A DNA stretch of 64,000 bases from positions 1,364,001 to 1,428,000 of the forward strand of contig NZ_CP132204.1 of the NCBI RefSeq assembly GCF_030718995.1, written 5' to 3'. Within the stretch, counting starts at the first letter, position 1; every line of letters starts with the position of its first letter. Shown here piece after piece: positions 1 to 7,790 of this stretch. A model generated the notes under the pieces. The model was not told where the DNA came from. It did no database searches and saw nothing but the letters and a program-made list of their open reading frames with translations. Position numbers and translations under genes: made by a program. Source of the stretch: Arthrobacter oryzae. GTDB taxonomy: Bacteria > Actinomycetota > Actinomycetes > Actinomycetales > Micrococcaceae.

Positions 1-139
1 CCCGGATGACCAGGTCAACAATGCTCAACGTGAGCACCAGCCAGTACGGCGCGGTGCCCACCAGCGGAAACGGCCACAACACAGAGAAACCCCCACGGTA
101 ACTCGCCCGCCGGACCGGTTCCGGAGAGGCATTCAGCAC
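1..139 (-). CDS. N-terminal fragment, possible cardiolipin synthase
   Basis: This is an open frame running off the left edge of the window, starting at a GTG at 139 on the minus strand. The 46 visible residues contain a basic/polar start and then a hydrophobic stretch (WLVLTLSIVDLVIR). That stretch resembles the first membrane segment of actinobacterial cardiolipin synthases (phospholipase D family, PLDc_N region). No catalytic HKD motif is visible because the body of the gene lies outside the window. It is divergent from the PabC-like gene, 46 bases away. The ribosome binding site is weak. The identity is inference from a short segment and could be any membrane protein with a similar helix. 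Confidence 0.45.
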   Translation of the reverse strand, partial: MLNASPEPVRRASYRGGFSVLWPFPLVGTAPYWLVLTLSIVDLVIR

Positions 140-185
140 AGCCTATCCCGCGGCCGGACTCCGGTGCCGCGGCTAAGCTTGAGGC

Positions 186-1130
186 ATGACTGCTGCTGCC
201 CCGGCCACCGTGCTCGTATTCCTTGACCCCCGGTTCGAAGAGGGCCGGATCGCCGATGCGTCGCAGCCCCAACTGATGGCCACGGACCAGGGCGCCACCC
301 GCGGCGACGGCGTCTTCGAATCCATGCTGGCCGTGGGCGGGACGCCCCGGAAGCTCGACGCGCACCTGCGGCGGCTGCAGGGTTCCGCTGTTGCGCTGGA
401 ACTGTCGATTCCGGGCGAGGACGCCTGGCGCCGGGCCATCGCGACGGCGGTCAGCGAGTACCGTTCCCAGCACCCCGCCAGCACCCCCGACGAGGACGAG
501 GCGGTAGTGAAGCTGATCTGCACCCGCGGCGCCGAGGGCGGCGCAGCCCCCACCTGCTGGGTCCAGGCCTCACCGGTTCCTGCGGCTGGCCGCCGGCAGC
601 GCGAAACCGGGATCGACGTCATCCTGCTGGACCGCGGGTACGACAGTGAAGTGGGCGAACGCGCGCCGTGGCTCCTGCTCGGTGCCAAGACACTTTCCTA
701 CGCCGTGAACATGGCTGCCCTCCGGTACGCCCACAGTCAGGGTGCGGACGACGTCATCTTCACGTCGTCCGACGGCAGGGTCCTCGAAGGCCCCACGTCC
801 ACGGTCCTGCTCGCTCACCTTGACACGTCCGACGACGGCGCCGGCGGCACCCGCACAGTGCGCCGCCTGATCACGCCGCAGCTCGACAGCGGCATCCTTC
901 CGGGCACCTCGCAGGGCGCGCTGTTCGCAGCCGCCAAGGCGGCAGGCTGGGAACTCGGCTACGGCCCGCTGGAACCGCGGGACCTCTTCGATGCCGACGC
1001 CGTATGGCTGATTTCCAGCATCCGGCTGCTGGCTCCCGTGAACCACATCGACGGCAAGGAGATCGGCACGCCCGCGCTGCGGAAGCAGCTGACGGACGAA
1101 CTCAACGAACTGTTCGCCACGATCGAATAG
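186..1130 (+). CDS. Aminodeoxychorismate lyase-like class IV aminotransferase (PabC-like)
   Basis: This 314-residue PLP enzyme has the fold-type IV aminotransferase layout. The likely Schiff-base lysine is K168 in LLGAKTLSY. E201 in GRVLEGPTSTVLL is the conserved glutamate near the cofactor nitrogen. The family converts 4-amino-4-deoxychorismate to 4-aminobenzoate plus pyruvate in folate synthesis, and also contains branched-chain and D-amino acid aminotransferases. The length suits PabC (about 270-310). Assignment within the family rests on overall resemblance. No folate genes are adjacent, so specificity is not settled. The gene ends just before a dispersed repeat shared with the convergent DinB-type gene. 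Confidence 0.75.
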   Translation: MTAAAPATVLVFLDPRFEEGRIADASQPQLMATDQGATRGDGVFESMLAVGGTPRKLDAHLRRLQGSAVALELSIPGEDAWRRAIATAVSEYRSQHPASTPDEDEAVVKLICTRGAEGGAAPTCWVQASPVPAAGRRQRETGIDVILLDRGYDSEVGERAPWLLLGAKTLSYAVNMAALRYAHSQGADDVIFTSSDGRVLEGPTSTVLLAHLDTSDDGAGGTRTVRRLITPQLDSGILPGTSQGALFAAAKAAGWELGYGPLEPRDLFDADAVWLISSIRLLAPVNHIDGKEIGTPALRKQLTDELNELFATIE

Positions 1131-1146
1131 CGTTACCGTCCCCCCG

Positions 1147-1167
1147 GACGCTCTCTCACTTCCTGCC
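1147..1167. repeat. Single copy of the GACGCTCTCTCACTTCCTG repeat family
   Basis: This is one full 21-base copy of the repeat, lying between convergent genes. It overlaps the 3' end of the DinB-type gene: on the minus strand the repeat reads GGC AGG AAG TGA, giving that protein its last three residues (GRK) and its stop codon. The same unit recurs at 1773-1851, 26540-26652 and 38202-38390. Confidence 0.9.
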
Positions 1168-1740
1168 GGCTGCCGCGCGCGCCGCGGCGTCGATCCGCGC
1201 GCGGTGCGCGGCCCATTCCCGGGCGGTTCGCGTGGTCAGGTTCTGATCACCCGGCCGCTGGCCGGCAGATCCGTCGATGAGCTCGCGGAGGATGTCCGCG
1301 TGGCCCAGATGCTGGGCCGTTTCCACGCACATGTGCACCAGGATCTGGTGCAGGGTCACATGCCTGCGCTCCTCAGGCCACCACGGGACGATGCCCGGCG
1401 CGTCCAGCGGGAGGGCGTCAATGGTCGCATCGCTGTGCGCCGCGGAGAAGTGATGAAGTTCAAGAATCTGCTCCTGGCTCTCATCAGGCGTTGCCCACAT
1501 GTCGGCGTCCGGTTCTGCATCATTGGCATCCCAAGGCAAATCGCGCGGACTGGGGCGCCCGAAGACCTCGCCGAAATAGCCGAGTTCCACGCTGGCCACG
1601 TGTTTGACGAGGCCCAGCAGGTTGGTGCCGGTGGGTGTCAGCGGCCTGCGCGCGTCGTACTCGCCCAGCCCGTCGAGTTTGCCGAGGAGGTCCGCGCGGC
1701 GGGTGCGCAGGTAGCGGTGCAGAACTTCCTTGTCATCCAT
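1156..1740 (-). CDS. DinB/DUF664-family metal-binding protein
   Basis: This 194-residue protein is assigned to the DinB-like four-helix-bundle family (DUF664 branch). H47 (LVKHVASVELGYF) and the pair H144/H147 (ETAQHLGHADILRE) match the three-histidine metal site typical of this family. Many relatives are thiol S-transferases using mycothiol or bacillithiol, but the substrate cannot be read from sequence. The frame is open for 60 more codons upstream. I chose ATG 1740 because the family starts with a short segment like MDDKEVLHRYLRTRR and because the upstream extension lies in the 1773-1851 repeat array. The stop codon and last residues come from another copy of that repeat. Confidence 0.8.
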   Translation of the reverse strand: MDDKEVLHRYLRTRRADLLGKLDGLGEYDARRPLTPTGTNLLGLVKHVASVELGYFGEVFGRPSPRDLPWDANDAEPDADMWATPDESQEQILELHHFSAAHSDATIDALPLDAPGIVPWWPEERRHVTLHQILVHMCVETAQHLGHADILRELIDGSAGQRPGDQNLTTRTAREWAAHRARIDAAARAAAGRK

Positions 1741-1772
1741 AGCGGGCACTATACCGACTCCCCCACCGTCAT

Positions 1773-1851
1773 AAGTGAGAGAGCGTCCGGACTGGCGCGG
1801 CAGGAAGTGAGAGAGCGTCCGGAAATGGACGGCAGGAAGTGAGAGAGCGTC
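1773..1851. repeat. Three-copy array of the GGCAGGAAGTGAGAGAGCGTC family
   Basis: Three same-orientation copies lie in the space between the EAL gene (end 1851) and the DinB-type gene (start 1740): a 5'-truncated copy at 1773-1790, a copy at 1799-1822 and a copy at 1831-1851. The last base of the third copy is the first base of the EAL gene's stop codon (complement of 1851-1853). Confidence 0.9.
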
Positions 1852-2978
1852 TAGGTGGCCTGGCCGTTGGATCCCGAGGTGGATGCCTCGTGATCCGCCG
1901 AGGTCCGCCATGCTGCCCAATCGAGCGGCTGGACGGACGGGCGGCCCAGCAGGTACCCCTGCCCAAAGGTCATCCCGAGGTCCATGACCGCGGTCAGTTC
2001 GGCCTGGGTTTCGATCCCTTCCGCGACAAGATCCGCCCCGACCTGCCGGGCGAATGCCACCATGGCCGCGCCCAGGGTCTTCTGGCCGGCGGCGTGGTCG
2101 ATTCCCGCGATGAGGCTGCGGTCGAGTTTGATGATGTCGGGACTCAGGTGCGTGACCTGGCTCATCGAGCCGAATCCCGCTCCGGCGCCGTCAACAGCCA
2201 CCCGGAGTCCGCGCAGCCGCAACGGAGCCAGTGCTGCCACAACGGGCTCGTATTCGTCCTCGGCAAGCCGCTCCGTCAGCTCGATGACGATCCGGTCCAA
2301 GGCCAGCTGGGAGTGCTCCGCGAACGCCCGGAGCCGGGGGTCGAGGCAGGTGGCCGGCGAGAGGTTCAGAGCCACGTAGACGTGCGCCGGCAACTGCTCT
2401 GCCGCAGTAAGGGCTGCCTGCAGGGCCGCAAATTCAAGGTCCGCCCCGAGGCCAACGGCGGCGGCCTCGTTGAACCAGTGGTCCGCGCTGGCGCCGTCGT
2501 CGCTGACAAAACGCGTCAGGGCTTCGACACCCACCACGTTCCGGCTAGAAAGCTCATGAATGGGCTGGAACGCGGTGAGGAGCATCCGGTCGCCGAGGAT
2601 CGCCTCTATGCGGCGCCTGCTCCGGCGGGTGAACAGCACCATGTTGCCGTAGTCCTCATCCGGCAACGGCAGATCGGAGCTGGGCAGGTTGGGCTCGGAC
2701 TCTTCCGATTGCTCGTCCGTAATGCTCCGGGTGGCCATGAGGTGCTCCAGGAGCGCACGTTCCGGATTTCCCGGGTGAGATTCCATCCGGGTGCGCAACT
2801 GCTCACGCGCCCACTCACTCTGCGGAGTGGTGTCATCCAGCACAGACTCGATGATGTCCCGCGCCTGTCCACGGATCGTCGGATCACCCACGTCCGAAGG
2901 CGGGTTCGACTGGGGTCCCCGGTGCACAGTCGATTCCCCATCGGTCAATGCTGGAAAAGAAGTCTCATCCATTGACAT
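1851..2978 (-). CDS. EAL-domain protein, possibly inactive c-di-GMP phosphodiesterase
   Basis: This 375-residue protein has about 125 N-terminal residues without a domain I recognise, then an EAL domain. Visible EAL hallmarks are the signature glutamate in VEALTRF (152-154), N205 in ALNLSP, E233 in VIELTE, K284/D286 in IIKLDRSLI, E320 in VAEGIE and Q340 in FGQGYLLGRP. The metal-binding pair normally written DD is D263-G264 here (VDGAGAG), so one of the two aspartates is lost. EAL proteins with intact residues hydrolyse c-di-GMP to pGpG. Loss of this ligand suggests weakened activity or a role as a c-di-GMP receptor. There is no membrane segment, so the protein is probably cytoplasmic. The gene is monocistronic. 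Confidence 0.85.
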   Translation of the reverse strand: MSMDETSFPALTDGESTVHRGPQSNPPSDVGDPTIRGQARDIIESVLDDTTPQSEWAREQLRTRMESHPGNPERALLEHLMATRSITDEQSEESEPNLPSSDLPLPDEDYGNMVLFTRRSRRRIEAILGDRMLLTAFQPIHELSSRNVVGVEALTRFVSDDGASADHWFNEAAAVGLGADLEFAALQAALTAAEQLPAHVYVALNLSPATCLDPRLRAFAEHSQLALDRIVIELTERLAEDEYEPVVAALAPLRLRGLRVAVDGAGAGFGSMSQVTHLSPDIIKLDRSLIAGIDHAAGQKTLGAAMVAFARQVGADLVAEGIETQAELTAVMDLGMTFGQGYLLGRPSVQPLDWAAWRTSADHEASTSGSNGQAT

Positions 2979-3144
2979 GGTCTATTCCTTTATAAGTGCT
3001 GGTCCCGGCTGAGCCCGGGACCCGGCCGTGGATACACCGCATTCTGATTCGAGGATGCGGGAACCGCGAACGTTTCAAAAGCGTACAACGAGACCGGGCT
3101 GTCTGTCTGTAGCTGTATCCGACTCGTGATGCTAAGCAGGCGGA

Positions 3145-4182
3145 CTATTCCTCCACGAATTCCGCGGCCAGATGGATGTGGTTGTCCGCCAGCCACACCG
3201 GGTTGAAGGCTTTGCTCAGGTAGTTGCTGCCGGCGTCGGGCGCGATTGCCACCACCACGGATCCGTGCGGAGCGGCAAGCGCCACCCTGAGGGCGGCGGC
3301 CACCGCAAGCCCGGAGGAAGGACCCAGCGAGAGTCCCTCCTCGTTCAGCAGCCGGTGCTCGGTGGTGTACACCTCGTCGTTGGGAATGCGCAGGAAACGG
3401 TCCACGATGCTGCGGTCGAAGATTTTGGGCCACTCGGCCTCAGGCCACGAGTTCCCCACGCCGTCCACCAGGATTTCGCCCGGGTGGCCGCCGCTGTACA
3501 CGGAGCCGGCCGGGTCGGCGGCGATCACCTCAACATGGCCGCCGGTCTTTTCCTTCAGGTAACGGCCGTTGCCGCTGATGGTCCCGCCCGTGCCGATCCC
3601 GGCCACGAAGTGAGTCACTTTCCCGGACGTCTGCTGCCAGATCTCCGGCGCGGTCCCCTCGTAATGGGCCAGCGGGTTGGCCGGATTGTCGAACTGCTGC
3701 GGCCGCCAGGCACCGGGATTTTCCGCCGTGATCCGTGCCGCGACGGCCCGCGCGTTCTCCGGCGACTCCGACGGCGCGGTCCAGTCCGTCACCACCACCC
3801 GGGCGCCATAACGGTGCAGTGCGGCCAGCTTTTCGGAGGAGATGGTGTCCCCGGTGACCACCACCACGGGATGCCCGGTCAGCGCGCCGATCAGCGCCAG
3901 CCCGATCCCGGTGTTCCCCGACGTGCTCTCGACAATGGTGGCGCCGGGCCGGAGCTCGCCGCTGCGCTCAGCCGCGCGCACCATGCTCAGGGCGGTCCGG
4001 TCCTTGATGGACCCGCCCGGATTGTCGGATTCAAGCTTGACGTAGACCCTGCTGCCCAGTCCCTTTCCCAGGACGTCCAGCGGCACCAGCGGAGTGTTTC
4101 CCACCTGCGCCAGGACAGCGGCGGCGTCCGCCGCAATATCGGCGTCGTGAACCGCGTGCCTGCCTGTCATGATGCTCATCAT
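3145..4182 (-). CDS. Cysteine synthase/CBS-like PLP enzyme
   Basis: This 345-residue fold-type II PLP enzyme has the Schiff-base lysine K60 in GGSIKDR, the cofactor-binding STSGNTGIG loop and the GIGTGGTISG phosphate loop. It is in the size range of CysK/CysM and of the catalytic core of cystathionine beta-synthase, with no Bateman or heme domain. The family usually replaces the beta group of O-acetylserine or serine with sulfide or another thiol. I placed the start at ATG 4182, which forms an ATGA overlap with the stop of the lyase gene and implies translational coupling. ATG 4179 and 4170 are alternatives. It is the last gene of a three-gene operon with a flavin monooxygenase, which suggests recapture of released sulfur. 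Confidence 0.85.
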   Translation of the reverse strand: MMSIMTGRHAVHDADIAADAAAVLAQVGNTPLVPLDVLGKGLGSRVYVKLESDNPGGSIKDRTALSMVRAAERSGELRPGATIVESTSGNTGIGLALIGALTGHPVVVVTGDTISSEKLAALHRYGARVVVTDWTAPSESPENARAVAARITAENPGAWRPQQFDNPANPLAHYEGTAPEIWQQTSGKVTHFVAGIGTGGTISGNGRYLKEKTGGHVEVIAADPAGSVYSGGHPGEILVDGVGNSWPEAEWPKIFDRSIVDRFLRIPNDEVYTTEHRLLNEEGLSLGPSSGLAVAAALRVALAAPHGSVVVAIAPDAGSNYLSKAFNPVWLADNHIHLAAEFVEE

Positions 4183-5777
4183 TGCCTTTCCGCACGGCCG
4201 GCAGTGTGGTCGGCCGCGTGATCGGCAGAGCCGATCCGGACGCCGTCCACTAAGCCGTGCAATTCGACGCGGGCCTGGTCCACCAGCGCTGCCGCCGGCA
4301 GGTGCCGGGCCAGCAGGCCGGAAAGACGGTCGACGACGGCGGCCGTTCCCTTGCCGAGCGGCCGCACCGCACGCGCTTCCGCCCCGCCCAGCAGGTAGGC
4401 GGCTGTCAGCGCCTCGATCGCGAACAGCTTCTCGGCGGCCTCCACTGAGCGCTCCAACTGCTGGAGGGCGAGCGGTGCCAGCGTTGAGTGGTCTTCGACG
4501 TCGGCGGACAGCGTGGGCGCGCCCAGCGTGGCCGGCGCCGCGAGAACTTTGAGCTCGGACAGCAGGCCGGCCGCGGAATACCACAGCAGCCCGGGCAGCT
4601 CTTCGGGCTGCAGCGGAGCTCCGTGCGTGGCCGCTTCGAGGTGCCGCTGCCGGATCTCCCGCTGCGGCGGGTAGAGCTTGGCGGTCCGCCGCTCGCTGCT
4701 GATTCCCAGGTGGGCCAGCCCCAGGCGCAGCGCCTCGAAGGCGAGCGCCAACTGCATGGGCTGGAAGTTTCCGCCGGACACCATCCGCCCGGAATCGACG
4801 TCGGTGAGCGGGTTGTCGCCCCGGCCGTTGAGTTCCACCTCCAGGGCATCTTCCAACGCGGCGACCTGCCAGCGGATGGCGCCGTGCGTCTGGGGTGCCG
4901 CCCGGAAGGAGAGCGCGTCCTGGACGGACACTTCCCTGGCCGGGTCCTCGAGCCAGCCACCCTCAAGGAGCCGCAGCACATGGCCCGCCGTGACGGCCTG
5001 CCCGTTCACCGCCTTGGCCGCCTGCACCGCCGGCGAAAACGGACTGAGGTTGCCGCCGCCGTCGTGCCGCGCCGTCGCCTCGAGCGACAGCGCAAGCGCG
5101 GTGTCCGCAAGGTCGGCGAGCCGGAGGATGCGGTGCAGCACCAGCGCGCCCACACCGATGGAGTATGAGTTGGAGCTGACCAGGGCAAGGGCTTCCCCGG
5201 GCGCCAGCTCCAGCGGGGCCAGCCCGGCGTCGGCCAGGGCCTGCCCGCCGGGCAGCAGCTGCCCGTCCGCCGCCACCGCCTGGCCCTCCCCGATGGCGAC
5301 GGCGGCCACGGCGGCGAGGTGGGTCAGGTCTGCGGAGCCTACGGAGCCTTCGCGCGGGACGGCGGGGACCACGCCGCGGTTTAGCATCTCGGCGTAGAAG
5401 CGCGCCGTTTCAGGCCGGACTCCGGAGCCGCCCCGGCTGAAGCCCACCAGCCGCGCCAGGATCACGGCCCGGACCTCATCAGCGCCCAGCAACCCGCCCA
5501 CCCCGCTGTTGTGGTACCGCACCACCTGCACCTGGTACGCGAGGATCGCCTGTTCATCCACGGCGGTGTCACGCCCGGATCCCAGCAAGGTGTTGAGGCC
5601 GTAGACGCGGTGGCCGGAGTCGATGGCCCGCTGCACCACCTCGCGCGAGAGGCCGATCAGCTCCAGGGCGTCCGCGCTGAGGACGAATTTCACGTCCGGG
5701 TCAGCCGCGGCCTCGGCGATGTCCCGGGCGCGCAGGTGGGCCGTGCCGATCAGGAAGTTCCCGCTGCCGTTGCCCAT
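4179..5777 (-). CDS. Histidine/aromatic ammonia-lyase family protein lacking the MIO triad
   Basis: This 532-residue protein is clearly of the HAL/PAL family: YGLNTLLG (Tyr59 region), VQDALSFRAAPQTHGA, RGDNPLTD, SGGNFQP and SERRTAKLY. Where active lyases have GSxGASGDL, whose Ala-Ser-Gly cyclises to the MIO electrophile, this protein reads GSVGSADL (144-151). It is one residue shorter and has no ASG, so the cofactor should not form. Known MIO-less relatives eliminate better leaving groups by acid/base chemistry; ergothionase, which releases trimethylamine from ergothioneine, is the case I recall. I chose ATG 5777 because it lies 4 bases after the monooxygenase stop and fits the family length. 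A longer open frame exists upstream but overlaps that gene. The substrate is unknown. Confidence 0.8.
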   Translation of the reverse strand: MGNGSGNFLIGTAHLRARDIAEAAADPDVKFVLSADALELIGLSREVVQRAIDSGHRVYGLNTLLGSGRDTAVDEQAILAYQVQVVRYHNSGVGGLLGADEVRAVILARLVGFSRGGSGVRPETARFYAEMLNRGVVPAVPREGSVGSADLTHLAAVAAVAIGEGQAVAADGQLLPGGQALADAGLAPLELAPGEALALVSSNSYSIGVGALVLHRILRLADLADTALALSLEATARHDGGGNLSPFSPAVQAAKAVNGQAVTAGHVLRLLEGGWLEDPAREVSVQDALSFRAAPQTHGAIRWQVAALEDALEVELNGRGDNPLTDVDSGRMVSGGNFQPMQLALAFEALRLGLAHLGISSERRTAKLYPPQREIRQRHLEAATHGAPLQPEELPGLLWYSAAGLLSELKVLAAPATLGAPTLSADVEDHSTLAPLALQQLERSVEAAEKLFAIEALTAAYLLGGAEARAVRPLGKGTAAVVDRLSGLLARHLPAAALVDQARVELHGLVDGVRIGSADHAADHTAGRAERQ

Positions 5778-5781
5778 GGCA

Positions 5782-7110
5782 CTAGAAGTCCAGCAGGTTC
5801 CGGCGGAAGCCGCCGTCGCCATAGCTTGTCCGGAGCAGCCCGCGGCGCCGCAGCACCGGGGCCAGGCGGTCCAGCACACCATGGACGGTGGCCGGATCGA
5901 CGAAGCCGGAGAACAGGAACCCGTCCCCGCCCACCCGGGCGCCGGTTTCCTCGAGGTAGTCGGCAATCTCCTCGGCTGTGCCGATGATGCTGTCCCCCGC
6001 GCCGCCGCTGCGGGCTGCCAGGAGCTGGCGTAGCGTGGAGCCGGGCGGACCGGCCTTGGCGAAATGGTCCAGGGTGCCCTGGTTGCTGTTGGTGGTGAGT
6101 TCGGGGAGCGGGGCGTCGAGGTCGAACTGTTTGAAGTCGATGACGGAGAGGTAGGAGATGGAGTTCAGCTGGCTGTCGATGTCACGCTGCGTCAGCTGGC
6201 GGCGCTGCTCCCTGAGCTCGTCCGCCTCGGCGCGGGAGCCCACCACGGTGGGCTTCAGGACGTACAGCACCTTGACGTCGTCGGGGTTCCGCCCCGCAGC
6301 GGCCGCCTCGGCCCGGATCGAATCGCGGTAGGCCTTCATACCGTCCGCACCCCTCGCCAGGGCAATGGCGACGTCCGCGTTGCCGCCCGCGAACGCCTTC
6401 CCCCGCGGGGACGCGCCGGCCTGCACCAGCACCGGTTCCTCGGGCATCGGCGCGGTGTTGAGCGGACCGCGGACCTTGAAGAACCGGCCGTCGTGGTTGA
6501 TCGGGTGGACCTTCGTATGGTCCGCGAAGATTCCGGCGTCGGCATCCTCCACGATGGCGTCCGGCTCCCAGCTGCGCCAGAGCTTGCGCACCACGTCCAC
6601 GAATTCGTCCGCTTTTTCGTAGCGGAGGTCATGCTCGATCTGCTGGTCCAGTCCGTAGTTCTGCGCGGCGAGGTCGCTTCCGGAGGTCACCACGTTCCAG
6701 CCCAGCTGGCCGCCGGAGAAGTGCTGCAGGGTGGCAAGCAGGCGTGCCGCGGTGAACGGCGGGTAGAAGGACGCGCTCACCGTCGGGACAATGCCGAGGT
6801 GTTCGGTGGCGGAGAGCAGGTACGGGACCAGTGCCAGCGGATCGTGCTTCGGCGCGAACGACGCCTGTGCGAGCGATACCTCGGCGCTTCCGCCGTACGT
6901 GTCCGGCACCGTGAGGGAATCCTCGATGATGAACAGGTCCAGCCCGGCCCGTTCGAATTCCTGCACGGCGTGCTGGTACACGGCCGGTTTCTTCCAGTCG
7001 TACCCGATGCCGTAGCCGGGCGTGCCCCAGCCCTGGACGCCAAAGCCGTGGCCCACAAACCAACCGAAGTGCAGCATGGGACTGACTGTATTCCCGTTGG
7101 ATTCATTCAC
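5782..7110 (-). CDS. Flavin-dependent monooxygenase, NtaA/SnaA/DszA type (LLM class)
   Basis: This 442-residue luciferase-like monooxygenase is of the NtaA/SnaA/DszA subfamily. Family marks include the N-terminal LHFGWFVGHGFGVQGW segment, the ED in LFIIEDSLTVPDTY, GWNVVTS, NYGLDQQIEHDLRYEKADEFVDVVRKLW and a PVLVQAGASPRGKAFA motif. These enzymes use FMNH2 from a separate reductase and O2, often to break C-S or C-N bonds (dibenzothiophene sulfone, nitrilotriacetate, S-modified cysteines). No flavin reductase is encoded nearby. It is the first gene of an operon with the MIO-less lyase and the cysteine-synthase-like gene, divergent from the SAM-riboswitch sulfur operon. A role in sulfur salvage is inferred from this setting. 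Confidence 0.85.
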   Translation of the reverse strand: MNESNGNTVSPMLHFGWFVGHGFGVQGWGTPGYGIGYDWKKPAVYQHAVQEFERAGLDLFIIEDSLTVPDTYGGSAEVSLAQASFAPKHDPLALVPYLLSATEHLGIVPTVSASFYPPFTAARLLATLQHFSGGQLGWNVVTSGSDLAAQNYGLDQQIEHDLRYEKADEFVDVVRKLWRSWEPDAIVEDADAGIFADHTKVHPINHDGRFFKVRGPLNTAPMPEEPVLVQAGASPRGKAFAGGNADVAIALARGADGMKAYRDSIRAEAAAAGRNPDDVKVLYVLKPTVVGSRAEADELREQRRQLTQRDIDSQLNSISYLSVIDFKQFDLDAPLPELTTNSNQGTLDHFAKAGPPGSTLRQLLAARSGGAGDSIIGTAEEIADYLEETGARVGGDGFLFSGFVDPATVHGVLDRLAPVLRRRGLLRTSYGDGGFRRNLLDF

Positions 7111-7263
7111 GGCTGCCTGATTTCATCCGGCGTTACAGCGGTTCATTTCCCGTCATTATCCTCCCGGCGAGGGTTTTTGTAACTGCACCCCGGCGCCGGG
7201 CGCACACGCAGCGGCAGGGCACCGGCGGCGCGGTGGTGCCGGGTCCCGTTACGGAAGATGACG

Positions 7264-7289
7264 ACGACGGCGGTGCGGGCCGCCGTCGT
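7264..7289. promoter_or_regulatory. Inverted repeat in the divergent sulfur intergenic region
   Basis: Perfect 10-base arms ACGACGGCGG and CCGCCGTCGT are separated by 6 bases. The gene-free stretch 7111-7436 holds this element, the SAM riboswitch and presumably both divergent promoters; I see no coding sequence in it. The element could be an operator or an RNA hairpin in the leader of the minus-strand monooxygenase operon. Function is unknown. Confidence 0.5.
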
Positions 7290-7303
7290 AAGTGTTACGT
7301 TTT

Positions 7304-7392
7304 TGGGGAGTAATGAGAACCGGTGACAAGCCCTGACTGGCCGGTCGGCAACCCTCCTTCCGCGGCGGGGTGCCTCAGGTGAATACTCGGCA
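7304..7392 (+). promoter_or_regulatory. SAM riboswitch (SAM-IV/SAM-I clan)
   Basis: The leader of the DUF1737-rhodanese-metZ operon carries the actinobacterial SAM aptamer core: GGTGACAAGCCCTGACTGGC, then CGGTCGGCAACCCTCC, then GGCGGGGTGCC and CAGGTGAA. A closing P1 helix forms between GAGTA (7308-7312) and TACTC (7384-7388). The layout matches what I know of SAM-IV elements ahead of met genes in Actinomycetales. High SAM should repress the operon. The start codon lies 48 bases further on, behind a strong GAGAAGGAGA site, so control may act on translation. The precise class needs a covariance-model search. Confidence 0.85.
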
Positions 7393-7436
7393 TATCGAAC
7401 CATTCGACCTGCAAGCGTGAGAGAAGGAGATCCGTC

Positions 7437-7790
7437 GTGTCTGACGCACCCGCATCACTGGCCCCGGCTACCGAACCGGCCCCCGCCGGCCAGGAACATC
7501 CGGCCCAGGACCTGCCCCAGGAAAAGCTGGCCTACCGGCTCATCACCGGCCCCGATGACCGTTCGTTCTGCGAGCGCATCTCCGCGGCCCTGGCCGACGG
7601 CTACGTTTTGCACGGGAGCCCGGCAGCCACGTTCAACGGCAGCAGCGTGATCGTGGCGCAGGCCGTGGTCCTGCCGGCAGCCATCGCCAGCTCGGATGCC
7701 GCAGTGGCAACCGCGGTGGACGAACTTGAGTTCGACGCCGAATTCCCGGGGGAAGGGTTCGAGGACGAAGGTTTCGAGGGGCACGCGTGA
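7437..7790 (+). CDS. DUF1737-containing small protein
   Basis: This 117-residue protein starts at a GTG with a strong ribosome binding site (GAGAAGGAGA, 6 bases upstream). Residues about 32-68 (YRLITGPDDRSFCERISAAL followed by ADGYVLHGSPAATFNG) match the short DUF1737 domain, typically found in small proteins of unknown function. The N-terminal 28 residues are Ala/Pro-rich and the C-terminus is acidic (DELEFDAEFPGEGFEDEGFE). No membrane segment or catalytic motif is visible. It is the first gene of the SAM-riboswitch operon and overlaps the rhodanese start by GTGA, so a role in methionine/sulfur metabolism is suggested by context only. Confidence 0.8.
   Translation: MSDAPASLAPATEPAPAGQEHPAQDLPQEKLAYRLITGPDDRSFCERISAALADGYVLHGSPAATFNGSSVIVAQAVVLPAAIASSDAAVATAVDELEFDAEFPGEGFEDEGFEGHA

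Noticed and set aside
4183..4584. Upstream extension of the cysteine-synthase-like frame
   Set aside because: It overlaps the lyase coding sequence in another frame and is Arg/Gly-rich; the ATGA overlap start is more credible.
5782..5966. Upstream extension of the lyase frame into the monooxygenase gene
   Set aside because: It is in a different frame over a well-supported gene and lacks family resemblance; ATG 5777 fits the family length.
7143..7403. Possible minus-strand leader peptide upstream of the monooxygenase
   Set aside because: It runs across the SAM riboswitch on the opposite strand, has no ribosome binding site and no run of Cys or Met codons that would suggest attenuation.
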